A stretch of 32,430 nt of DNA from Flavobacteriaceae bacterium UBA6268. GTDB taxonomy: Bacteria; Bacteroidota; Bacteroidia; Flavobacteriales; Flavobacteriaceae. The DNA lies in the NCBI GenBank assembly GCA_002440705.1, contig DJVA01000091.1:1-32430 (forward strand). The letters are read 5' to 3'. The notes beneath the pieces are model-generated. The model was given only the letters and a program-made list of their open reading frames with translations. It did no database searches and was not told the DNA's origin. The number at the start of each line of letters is the position of its first letter. Positions within the stretch are counted from its first letter, which is position 1. Positions 23,140-30,545 of the stretch are shown piece after piece. The position numbers and the translations under genes were made by a program.

Positions 23140-24103
23140 AGGACCCATTTCACAATTCATTCAAAAATATTACTTGCATTTCAATGCCGCAGCCTTGGTA
23201 GATGCTGCCAAAGCTTATGAAGAACAGCTTCAAGGAGGTTCCAAGATGCTGGTTTCGTTGGCGGGAGCCATGAGCACCGGGGAACTGGGTAAAATTTTTG
23301 CTGAAATCATCCGAAAAGATAAAGTACACATCATTTCCTGTACGGGGGCCAACCTGGAAGAGGACTTGATGAATTTGGTGGCGCACTCGCATTACAAACG
23401 GGTGCCCAATTACCGCGATCTTACCCCTCAAGAAGAGTGGGAGTTGTTGGAAAAAGGACTTAATCGGGTTACGGATACCTGCATACCAGAGGAGGAAGCC
23501 TTTCGAAGATTGCAAAAGCACATTTTCAAGATTTGGAAGGATGCCGAAGAAAAAGGCGAACGTTATTTCCCCCATGAGTTCATGTACCAAGTGCTTTTGA
23601 GTGGTGTTTTGGAACAGTACTATGAGATTGATGTTAAGGATTCCTGGATGTTTGCAGCTGCCCAAAAGAATTTGCCCATTGTAGTCCCCGGGTGGGAAGA
23701 CAGTACCATGGGAAATATTTTTGCCAGTTATGTGTTGAAGGGCGAATTGAAAGCCTCGACCATGAAAAGTGGAATTGAATACATGACGTTTTTGGCCGAT
23801 TGGTACACTGAAAATTCCAAAAAAGGAATTGGTTTCTTCCAGATTGGCGGCGGAATTGCGGGCGATTTCCCAATCTGTGTCGTGCCGATGTTGTATCAGG
23901 ATATGGAACGTACCGACACCCCTTTCTGGAGTTATTTCTGCCAGATCAGTGATTCCACAACCAGCTACGGAAGCTATTCGGGAGCAGTTCCCAACGAAAA
24001 AATCACCTGGGGCAAATTGGACATCCATACACCCAAATTCATCATTGAAAGCGATGCTACCATTGTGGCGCCCTTAATTTTTGCCTATTTATTGGACTTA
24101 TAA
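23129..24103 (+). CDS. Deoxyhypusine synthase-like protein, probable homospermidine synthase
   Basis: This 324-residue NAD-dependent deoxyhypusine-synthase-family enzyme has GGSKMLVSLAGAMSTGELG near the N-terminus, an NAD-binding IISCTGANLEEDL, VPGWEDSTMGN, and the catalytic-lysine motif TWGKL with Lys296. Bacteria lack eIF5A, so hypusination is unlikely. Following speA and speB, and since homospermidine is a typical polyamine of Flavobacteriaceae, homospermidine synthesis from putrescine is the best inference. The ATG at 23129 overlaps speB by 11 nt; longer in-frame starts lie inside speB. Confidence 0.9.
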   Translation: MTSKGPISQFIQKYYLHFNAAALVDAAKAYEEQLQGGSKMLVSLAGAMSTGELGKIFAEIIRKDKVHIISCTGANLEEDLMNLVAHSHYKRVPNYRDLTPQEEWELLEKGLNRVTDTCIPEEEAFRRLQKHIFKIWKDAEEKGERYFPHEFMYQVLLSGVLEQYYEIDVKDSWMFAAAQKNLPIVVPGWEDSTMGNIFASYVLKGELKASTMKSGIEYMTFLADWYTENSKKGIGFFQIGGGIAGDFPICVVPMLYQDMERTDTPFWSYFCQISDSTTSYGSYSGAVPNEKITWGKLDIHTPKFIIESDATIVAPLIFAYLLDL

Positions 24104-24105
24104 CT

Positions 24106-24402
24106 ATGAAGCGAGTTATCGTTGATTTTAAAAAATTGAACAAAGAGATCTTGGATCTCCTTGCCGAGAAATTTCCTAATGGCTACGAGGCCAAGGACAT
24201 CATTGTTTTTCGAAATGCCCAGAATGAAATTATCGAAGCCGTTGAAGTTCGCACAGAGGATACCATTTACTTGGTGAAGGTAAGCAAACGTCTGGCAGAT
24301 ACCCTCGAAAATTACGATGAGGAAGATGATTTCTTTGACAATGAGGAATCCAACGATGAAACACCAGAGGTGTCCGATGAGTCCGATGAGGAGGATTATT
24401 AA
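24106..24402 (+). CDS. Small acidic-tailed protein of the polyamine operon, function unknown
   Basis: This encodes 98 residues. The first ~67 form a compact alpha/beta-like domain (MKRVIVDFKKLNKEILDLL, then AKDIIVFRNAQNEIIEAVEV). The last ~30 are almost entirely Asp, Glu, Ser and Asn. The gene begins 2 bp after the deoxyhypusine-synthase-like gene and ends just before a terminator, so it belongs to the operon. I recognise no named domain. The acidic tail could bind a polyamine or a basic partner, but this is a guess. Confidence 0.85.
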   Translation: MKRVIVDFKKLNKEILDLLAEKFPNGYEAKDIIVFRNAQNEIIEAVEVRTEDTIYLVKVSKRLADTLENYDEEDDFFDNEESNDETPEVSDESDEEDY

Positions 24403-24427
24403 GGTGCTTTTATTTTGCTTATAGCTC

Positions 24428-24458
24428 AAAAGTTGTAAGTGCAAGTTACCAACTTTTT
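24428..24458 (+). terminator. Terminator of the speA-speB operon
   Basis: AAAAGTTG (24428-24435) pairs with CAACTTTT (24450-24457). The inner TAA/TTA pairs extend the stem, and a T-rich end follows. It lies 25 nt after the last gene of the operon. Confidence 0.7.
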
Positions 24459-24545
24459 AATGTTCATAATTTGCAGCTTTGATTGATTTTTGAAATCGAA
24501 ATTTCTGTACCTTCAAGCAAGTTAATCAGCCTGTAAAATTGAAAC

Positions 24546-24959
24546 ATGGACGTTAATTTTCATATTTCTTTGCCTTGTAGGCACATCGATGCCACCCAAA
24601 AGTTTTATACCAAAATCATTGGAGCCACCAAGGGGCGAAAATCCCAAAACTGGGTAGATATCAATCTTTTTGGGCATCAAATTACCTTTACGAAATCTGG
24701 AAATTTTAAATTTGATTATCCTAGTTACATCTTTGAAAAAACAGTTTTGCCGTCTTTTCATTTTGGGGTCATACTTTCCAATGATGTATGGCAAGATCTT
24801 TACAAAAAGTTGAAAGCCGAAGATTTTCTTTACATTGACGAAACACACTTCCTAGCCGATAAACCTGGGGAACACAAATCGTTTTTTTTGCGGGACCCCA
24901 ATGGGTACATCATCGAGTTTAAGTGTTTTGCCAATCAAGCATCGGTTTTTGAGGTTTAA
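24546..24959 (+). CDS. VOC-superfamily (glyoxalase/dioxygenase-like) protein
   Basis: This 137-residue protein has the two beta-alpha-beta-beta-beta modules of the vicinal oxygen chelate fold. The expected metal ligands are His6 (FHISLP), His72 (SFHFGVIL) and Glu124 (PNGYIIEFK). The DPNGYIIEFK ending is typical of the family. Substrate and reaction are not decidable; small-molecule dioxygenase, isomerase or resistance functions all occur in VOC proteins. Its 3' end overlaps the convergent glycosyltransferase gene by 41 nt. It has its own region upstream, behind the polyamine operon terminator. Confidence 0.88.
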   Translation: MDVNFHISLPCRHIDATQKFYTKIIGATKGRKSQNWVDINLFGHQITFTKSGNFKFDYPSYIFEKTVLPSFHFGVILSNDVWQDLYKKLKAEDFLYIDETHFLADKPGEHKSFFLRDPNGYIIEFKCFANQASVFEV

Positions 24960-26310
24960 CCTTTCTCCATCCAATTTCCCATAACGCAAATCCAGCTACC
25001 GTAAGGTATTCAAGGGCTATGAGCCATGGATTTTCCGCCACGCCATTTTCACCATAAGCACTGTAACTCAACATGACCGTGGCACTCCAAACAATCGGGA
25101 AACGGTACTTGGTAAACAGACACACTGTTAAGGGGGTAATAAGGTACCATGGATGTACCGTGGTGGCCAGTAATAAATAGAACGAAATGCTGAATAGCAT
25201 TGCAGTGAGCAAGGAGGATAAGGAATTATTTTTTCGAAGAAATCCCATTCCAGTGATAAATAGAAAGACAATTACAGGAAGAATTTTTCCCGCAGTTTGA
25301 ATGGGGTCCCACCCCACAGTTTGAAAGCCTATCCACCGAACAATGTAAAAAACACTAGCATTGAATTCGTAATCTTGAAACCAAAGTGCAGTGGTGGTAG
25401 TGTAATTGTTAAAAAAAGGCTTTGAATAAAAAGGGGCAAAACTAACTGCTATTACCAGACCCACCATAACATAGAATCCTATCAAATTTAAAATTCCTTT
25501 TTTGAAAGAACGGTTTTGTTTGACAAACCATTGGTGCAATAGCGGCAAGAACATGAGCGGTATGAGTTTGGCGATAATGGATAGGCCCCATAAAATAGCA
25601 CTGATTCCCCATTTATTTTTCTGAAGAACGTACAGGCCTGCAATCAAGAAGAAAACCATCATCCCTTCAAAATGAAGATTTCCAGTACATTCAATAATGA
25701 CAAATGGATTTAAGAAATACCAGAAAATTAAGTGCTTCGGAAGATTAAGACTTTTCAAAAGCTTACTTCCAAAATATAAGATGCCTACATCAGCCAAAAT
25801 CAATAATAAACGAAGGATCATGGCTCCCTTAAGAATGCTACTTCCCATACCCACTCCAGCCAGAGCAAAAAATAATTGATTTACGGGAGGATAATTGCTG
25901 AAGTGACTACCATTTAGACTCCCCATACCATCCAATAACTGGGAGGCTTGTGAAATTACAACCCCGAAGGCAGATGGATCCTTTATATAATCGGATGGGG
26001 TAAAAAGATAGGGGCTATAACCCTGAGCCATCAATTGACCGTCCCACAAAAAGCGGTAGAAATCCTGTGATAGGTTAGGAATAGCCGGAAAAAATAGGAG
26101 CCGAAAAAAAAAGCCCAAAACAGCGAGTATCCAAAAATTCCACCCCTGTATTTTTATAAGCAGGTGGGTTAGGTAAAAAAGGGCAGCATACAGTGTAATA
26201 AGCTTTACAAAATCGCTGCGCACCAATTGATAGGCAAAGCTCCAATAAAGTAGCGACAGAATTACCGCAAACAACAATGGGGTTTTATGTTGCTGAAACC
26301 ATTTAAGCAT
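24919..26310 (-). CDS. GT-C-type polytopic membrane glycosyltransferase
   Basis: This 463-residue protein has about ten to twelve membrane helices. An early loop reads NLSQDFYRFLWDGQLMAQGYSPY, with the acidic residues and arrangement of polyprenol-phosphate-sugar-dependent GT-C mannosyltransferases. It would transfer a hexose from a lipid-linked donor to a periplasmic acceptor; the acceptor is unknown. Later helices carry Trp/Tyr-rich loops such as ATTVHPWYLITPL, also seen in this family. It starts 8 bp after the PD40 lipoprotein gene and is probably co-transcribed with it. Its 3' end overlaps the VOC gene by 41 nt. Confidence 0.8.
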   Translation of the reverse strand: MLKWFQQHKTPLLFAVILSLLYWSFAYQLVRSDFVKLITLYAALFYLTHLLIKIQGWNFWILAVLGFFFRLLFFPAIPNLSQDFYRFLWDGQLMAQGYSPYLFTPSDYIKDPSAFGVVISQASQLLDGMGSLNGSHFSNYPPVNQLFFALAGVGMGSSILKGAMILRLLLILADVGILYFGSKLLKSLNLPKHLIFWYFLNPFVIIECTGNLHFEGMMVFFLIAGLYVLQKNKWGISAILWGLSIIAKLIPLMFLPLLHQWFVKQNRSFKKGILNLIGFYVMVGLVIAVSFAPFYSKPFFNNYTTTTALWFQDYEFNASVFYIVRWIGFQTVGWDPIQTAGKILPVIVFLFITGMGFLRKNNSLSSLLTAMLFSISFYLLLATTVHPWYLITPLTVCLFTKYRFPIVWSATVMLSYSAYGENGVAENPWLIALEYLTVAGFALWEIGWRKVKPQKPMLDWQNT

Positions 26311-26318
26311 TCATGTGT

Positions 26319-27422
26319 TTAGTCTTGCCATTCGGCCAAGAAAAGGTTGGTGTCGTGGCCTCCTCCATTGTTTCGGTTGGAAGAAAACATCAAGTACTTT
26401 CCGTCGTTGCTAAAAACCGGAAAGGCGTCGAAAGTCTCTCCATGCGTGATGCGTTGCAGGTTTTTGCCATCCAGATCAATCATGTAGAGGTTGAAAGGAA
26501 ATCCGCGTTCGGCCTCAAAATTGCTAGAAAAAAGGACTTTTTCTCCATTAGGGAGGAAAAACGGACACCAATTGGCATTGCCCAAATTGGTGAGTTGTCT
26601 TAAATCACTCCCATCTGCATTGCAAATAAAAAGCTCCATTTCTGTAGGTTCTACCAATCCCTCAGAAAGCAGTTCCTTGTATTTTTTTATGGCTTCTTCG
26701 GTTTTGGGACGCGAAGCACGGAAGATAATTTTTGATCCATCTGGTGAAAAGAATGCACCACCATCATAACCCAATTCATTGGTAATTTGCATCACATTGC
26801 TGCCATCAAGATCCATGGTGTACAATTCCAAATCGCCACTTCGGGTTGACGTAAAAACAATTTTATCTCCTTTTGGGGAAACGGTGGCTTCAGCATCATA
26901 ACCCGGCAAATCGGTCAATTGTGCGGTGATGTTTCCTTCCAAATCGGCTACAAAAATGTCGAAGCTGTCATAGACAGGCCACACATACCTTCCGCTTTTG
27001 CGCAAAGGCACTTCCGGGCAATTGTCATCCACCAAATGGGTAGAGGCATATAAAAAATGCTCGTTGTCGGGCATGAAGTACGAACAGGTAGTACGGCCTT
27101 TGCCCGTGCTGATCATGGGCGGCTGGGAATCCTTGAAGTTATCGTCAACATTCATCAGAAAAATTTGGTCGCAGCCCACGCCCCAATCCTTGAAATTGGA
27201 TTGAAATACCAGTTGTTTATCATCGAAGCTCCAATAGGCCTCGGCATTGTCGCCCCCGAAGGTAATTTGTCGAAGTGACTTAAAATGGGTCTCTTCAGGA
27301 TATATCAAAGTGTCTTGGGAAAGCGCTACAACTTCGGTTTCGCTGTTTTGCTCCTTATTATTTTCCGGTCCTTTGCAAGAAATCAATGCAGAAAGTAACA
27401 GAAGTGACAGAAAATATCTCAT
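26319..27422 (-). CDS. TolB-like PD40 beta-propeller lipoprotein
   Basis: This encodes 367 residues. A lipoprotein signal peptide ends in LISC (lipid-modified Cys16). A six-bladed-type propeller of WD40-like PD40 repeats follows, with units such as VSPKGDKIVFTSTRSGDLELY, FSPDGSKIIFRASRP and FSNDGKYLMFSSNR. Proteins of this type resemble TolB and the propeller part of some tricorn-like or prolyl-oligopeptidase proteins, but no peptidase domain is attached. The ATG at 27422 begins the signal peptide; an upstream non-ATG start would add six residues. It is divergent from the M28 peptidase gene, with a 30-bp intergenic gap. Confidence 0.88.
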   Translation of the reverse strand: MRYFLSLLLLSALISCKGPENNKEQNSETEVVALSQDTLIYPEETHFKSLRQITFGGDNAEAYWSFDDKQLVFQSNFKDWGVGCDQIFLMNVDDNFKDSQPPMISTGKGRTTCSYFMPDNEHFLYASTHLVDDNCPEVPLRKSGRYVWPVYDSFDIFVADLEGNITAQLTDLPGYDAEATVSPKGDKIVFTSTRSGDLELYTMDLDGSNVMQITNELGYDGGAFFSPDGSKIIFRASRPKTEEAIKKYKELLSEGLVEPTEMELFICNADGSDLRQLTNLGNANWCPFFLPNGEKVLFSSNFEAERGFPFNLYMIDLDGKNLQRITHGETFDAFPVFSNDGKYLMFSSNRNNGGGHDTNLFLAEWQD

Positions 27423-27429
27423 ATTTCGG

Positions 27430-27437
27430 TAATTTTG
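27430..27437 (+). promoter_or_regulatory. -7 box for the M28 peptidase gene
   Basis: TAATTTTG fits TAnnTTTG and ends 15 nt before the ATG at 27453. The mRNA leader would be about 10 nt. It sits 2 nt from the opposing box at 27440-27447. Confidence 0.5.
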
Positions 27438-27439
27438 CA

Positions 27440-27447
27440 CAAAAATA
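27440..27447 (-). promoter_or_regulatory. -7 box for the PD40 lipoprotein gene
   Basis: On the minus strand the sequence is TATTTTTG, a full match to TAnnTTTG, ending 17 nt before the ATG at 27422. The two opposing -7 boxes are two bases apart, so simultaneous polymerase binding is unlikely. Confidence 0.5.
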
Positions 27448-27452
27448 CAGAT

Positions 27453-28688
27453 ATGCGATTAATTCTTTCCCTTTTTTTGTTGGTCATTTTAAGTTCCTGT
27501 AAACAAACTACGCAAACTAAACATGTCTCCATGCGTGAGGACGTGATGTATTTGGCTTCCGACTCTTTAAAAGGCAGGGCCACGGGCATGGAAGGGGAGA
27601 AGATGGCCGCGGATTATTTGGTGAAACGTTTTCAAGAATTGGGGATACAGGCCAAAGGGGAAGACGGCTATTTTCAGGATTTTATATTCAAACCCAGTTC
27701 CAATCCACACGAGGAAGCCAGTTTTGCCACTGAGGGAAGCGATGGTACCGAAACTGGCAGAAATGTTATTGGATATATCGATAACCAAGCTTCCAAAACC
27801 ATTATCATTGGTGCCCATTTCGACCATTTGGGCATGGGTGGGCAAGGGTCGTTGTATCGCGGTGAGGAACCTGCCATTCATAATGGTGCCGACGACAATG
27901 CCAGTGGCGTGGCCGTGATGTTGCAATTGGCTGAACGGCTTAAATCGGTTGAAAATGTAATGACCAATTATTTATTCATAGGTTTTTCAGGGGAAGAATT
28001 GGGTCTGCTCGGCTCCAATTATTTTGCAAAACATCCAACCATCGATTTAAGCACGGTCGATGTGATGATCAACATGGACATGGTTGGAAGACTGAATACT
28101 GAGAATACCCTAGCGGTTCATGGTGTTGGAACTTCTCCAACCTTTAAACAATTGCTTTTTGCCAATAATGATCAAGGGTTTACCATTGCCGAACACGAAA
28201 GCGGCATTGGCCCCAGCGATCATACCTCCTTTTATTTGGAAGACATTCCAGTACTCCACTTTTTCACAGGACAACATGAAGATTACCACAAGCCTTCAGA
28301 CGATTTTGATAAATTGAATTATGAGGGTATGGAAAAAATTACCCAATACATTTACAACATTGTGATGGATTTGGACGACGATCCAAAATTGGCTTTCCGC
28401 AAAACCAAAAACGAAAGTGAGGAAACCCCCAGATTTAAAGTAGGATTAGGGGTAGTTCCGGATTATTTGTTTACGGGTGAAGGGATGCGCATTGACGGGA
28501 TTAGCGAGGACAAAGCTGCACAAAAAGCAGGGTTGCAACGAGGCGACATCGTCAAGAAAATGGGCGATAGCACGGTAACCGATATGATGAGCTACATGCG
28601 GGCGCTTTCTGCTTTTGAAGCAGGACAAAAGACGGTCGTTACCATCGACCGTAATGGGGAACGGTTAGAGGTGGAAGTGGAGTTTTAG
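27453..28688 (+). CDS. M28-family zinc aminopeptidase lipoprotein with C-terminal PDZ domain
   Basis: This encodes 411 residues. A lipoprotein signal peptide ends in LSSC (Cys16). The M28 domain (about 30-310) shows its metal-site motifs: AHFDHLG (His122), NGADDNASG (Asp147), SGEELGLLGS (Glu181/Glu182), INMDMVGR (Asp209) and DYHKPSD (His279). A PDZ domain (about 325-411, with ISEDKAAQKAGLQRGDIV) follows. It probably acts in the periplasm or on the outer membrane, removing N-terminal residues from peptides. The ATG at 27453 is directly behind the promoter. A TTG six codons earlier is less likely, as it overlaps the -7 box. The gene ends 2 bp from the stop of the convergent LpxR-like gene. Confidence 0.92.
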   Translation: MRLILSLFLLVILSSCKQTTQTKHVSMREDVMYLASDSLKGRATGMEGEKMAADYLVKRFQELGIQAKGEDGYFQDFIFKPSSNPHEEASFATEGSDGTETGRNVIGYIDNQASKTIIIGAHFDHLGMGGQGSLYRGEEPAIHNGADDNASGVAVMLQLAERLKSVENVMTNYLFIGFSGEELGLLGSNYFAKHPTIDLSTVDVMINMDMVGRLNTENTLAVHGVGTSPTFKQLLFANNDQGFTIAEHESGIGPSDHTSFYLEDIPVLHFFTGQHEDYHKPSDDFDKLNYEGMEKITQYIYNIVMDLDDDPKLAFRKTKNESEETPRFKVGLGVVPDYLFTGEGMRIDGISEDKAAQKAGLQRGDIVKKMGDSTVTDMMSYMRALSAFEAGQKTVVTIDRNGERLEVEVEF

Positions 28689-28690
28689 CA

Positions 28691-29593
28691 TCAAAACCCT
28701 CTTGCATACCCCAAACTTAGGTATTGGTGCCTTCGCAAATTTGTAGCTTCAGGAGTTTGAAAATGATACCCTACCCGATATTCATTCTTTTTATAGCGGT
28801 GGTGAAATTGAAATCCTAACAACCACATTCCCGAATTGATAGCATTGTCGTTTATACGGGCATTTTTGAAAACATTTCTGTAAGCGCCTTCCAGTGAAAA
28901 GTATATTTCTCTTTCAGCATCATCCAATTGATGGTACGCCATGCTTTTCTTTAAAGCACTCCTTCTTCCAAAAAACAACTGTAATTCAGGTTGGATGTAG
29001 GTATCTAAAGTGCCAATTACCACTTGTGGATGCGCTGCAACATGTACGGAGAAGGGATTGGGCGTCCATTGCCATTCCGTAGCATAAGCCAGATAGATAT
29101 TGGCATGGAACTTATTTTCCAATTCATGAGCCCAAGTAGGGGTTTTGTATTTTACAATGTGGTCGTGGTACCATTGCTGAAAAGTGCCCACGCCAGAAGC
29201 AGGGCCCATTAGGGCCAATTCAAAAGAAGTTTGTAAAAGAGCCTTAGGATATTGTTTGGTCCAACCGCTTTTGAGGCTCAGAACACCCGCATAGGGGCGA
29301 TCCATTTCAGAAATCTCAATCGTTTCAAGATTGTTAGGGGTGAATGCTTTTTGCGATAGTTCAAAACGGAACGTTTCACCAGAATTAGTAAAAAAGCCAT
29401 TCGGGGCACTTCGGGTATAGGCAAGAGCGAGACCAAACGTATAGTACCTATCGGTTAACAAAAAAAAGTCATTGTCGTGATGTATCTCCAGTTGATTTTT
29501 GGTAACGGAAATCGATTCTTGTCCCAATAGCTGCACAACCTGGCAGCATAGCATGAAGCTGCTTAGAATGAGGTGTTTAATAACAACGGGCAT
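28691..29593 (-). CDS. LpxR-family (DUF2219) outer-membrane protein, second copy
   Basis: This encodes about 300 residues. A signal peptide (MPVVIKHLILSSFMLCCQVV) leads to an outer-membrane beta-barrel with the LpxR/DUF2219 signature HHDNDFFLLTDRYYTFG and a later GPASG with QQWYHDHI. The Asn-Asp pair and the His match the catalytic positions known for LpxR lipid A 3'-O-deacylase. It is a diverged tandem paralogue of the next gene upstream. I chose the start at 29593, which overlaps that gene by 17 nt and gives a clean signal peptide; a longer frame (29647) is unlikely. Lipid A deacylation is inferred from the family, not shown. Confidence 0.85.
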   Translation of the reverse strand: MPVVIKHLILSSFMLCCQVVQLLGQESISVTKNQLEIHHDNDFFLLTDRYYTFGLALAYTRSAPNGFFTNSGETFRFELSQKAFTPNNLETIEISEMDRPYAGVLSLKSGWTKQYPKALLQTSFELALMGPASGVGTFQQWYHDHIVKYKTPTWAHELENKFHANIYLAYATEWQWTPNPFSVHVAAHPQVVIGTLDTYIQPELQLFFGRRSALKKSMAYHQLDDAEREIYFSLEGAYRNVFKNARINDNAINSGMWLLGFQFHHRYKKNEYRVGYHFQTPEATNLRRHQYLSLGYARGF

Positions 29594-30512
29594 AGGTGAG
29601 AGAAACATATAAATGTGGGAACGCCTTGGGAACCCTGGGAGTTTCAAAATTGTAGGTCAACTTAAAATCATTCCTTCCTTTGCGGTAAAAGACTTCAAAA
29701 TTATAGAGGAATAATTGGTGGTACGGCTCCACTACAAAAACCGAATTATCTCCAAGAATATTTCCTTCAATGATGGAATCGTGAAAAAGATATCGGTACC
29801 CTAACCGAATGGCAAAAAAGAATTCCCGATCCAAACTTCCCAATTGTTTATAAGCGGTAGAGCTCATCAGGGGGTTTCGTTTACCAAAATAAAAGACCAC
29901 ATCGTTTTGTACATAAATGTCCCTGCTTCCGAAGGCCATGCTCGGATTTAAGGCAAAGTGGACGCTAAAAGGGTTGGGCTGCCATTGCCATTCGTGTACA
30001 TAACTCACGTACAAATTGTTGTGAAAACTGGTTGCTAGTTGTTCTTCCCAGGTCGCGATTCGAGAATCCTCTGCAACCGTTGTATGGAAAAGACTCTGTA
30101 TTTTTTCAGCTCCAGACCAAGGTCCCGTGATGCCCATGATGAATCTAAATTCCCAAAAATTTCGTGGAGTGGCAATGGAAACTTCGTTTGAAAACCCCAA
30201 AAACCCCGCATAGGGCCGATCAAAAAAACGGGTGTTCGTTCCATTGATGTCCGATGGGGTATAAATTTCCTGAAATAAGTAAAATCCATAGTGCCTCTTG
30301 GGGGCACTGTCATTTTTTCTAGTGAGGAGTTTTCGGAGGCCTAAAAAAGTCCCTGTGGAATAATACCTGTCGGTAAAGTGAAGGAAATCATTGTCTTCCC
30401 TTAATTCGAACTGTTGATTGTAAACCTTGGTCACTAACGAATCGGAGGTACCCGTTTGCTGTGCAAACAGCAGGCCATTTCCGAAAAGGCAAACAAAGAC
30501 CACAAGGCACAA
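29577..30512 (-). CDS. LpxR-family (DUF2219) outer-membrane protein, first copy
   Basis: About 311 residues. A hydrophobic signal (LVVFVCLFGNGLLFAQ) precedes a beta-barrel with REDNDFLHFTDRYYSTG, GITGPWSG and IQSLFHTTV, the LpxR-type active-site regions. The start is unusual: no ATG exists between the upstream gene's in-frame stop (30546) and the signal peptide. The first candidate is a TTG at 30512, with a GTG three codons on. The signal also lacks the usual Lys/Arg at its front. Sequencing error or an atypical start are both possible. Gene order and 17-nt overlap show it is co-translated with the second copy. Confidence 0.8.
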   Translation of the reverse strand: MCLVVFVCLFGNGLLFAQQTGTSDSLVTKVYNQQFELREDNDFLHFTDRYYSTGTFLGLRKLLTRKNDSAPKRHYGFYLFQEIYTPSDINGTNTRFFDRPYAGFLGFSNEVSIATPRNFWEFRFIMGITGPWSGAEKIQSLFHTTVAEDSRIATWEEQLATSFHNNLYVSYVHEWQWQPNPFSVHFALNPSMAFGSRDIYVQNDVVFYFGKRNPLMSSTAYKQLGSLDREFFFAIRLGYRYLFHDSIIEGNILGDNSVFVVEPYHQLFLYNFEVFYRKGRNDFKLTYNFETPRVPKAFPHLYVSLTYARCY

Positions 30513-30545
30513 TGAATAGTTTTGGTTGATAGTAGGCCGATTTAG

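Noticed and set aside
23150..24028. 292-codon open frame antisense to the deoxyhypusine-synthase-like gene
   Set aside because: Same reason: the sense gene has catalytic motifs and operon context, while the antisense frame has none.
24483..24515. Promoter for the VOC gene (TACCTTCA)
   Set aside because: Two mismatches to the -7 consensus and no TTG at suitable spacing.
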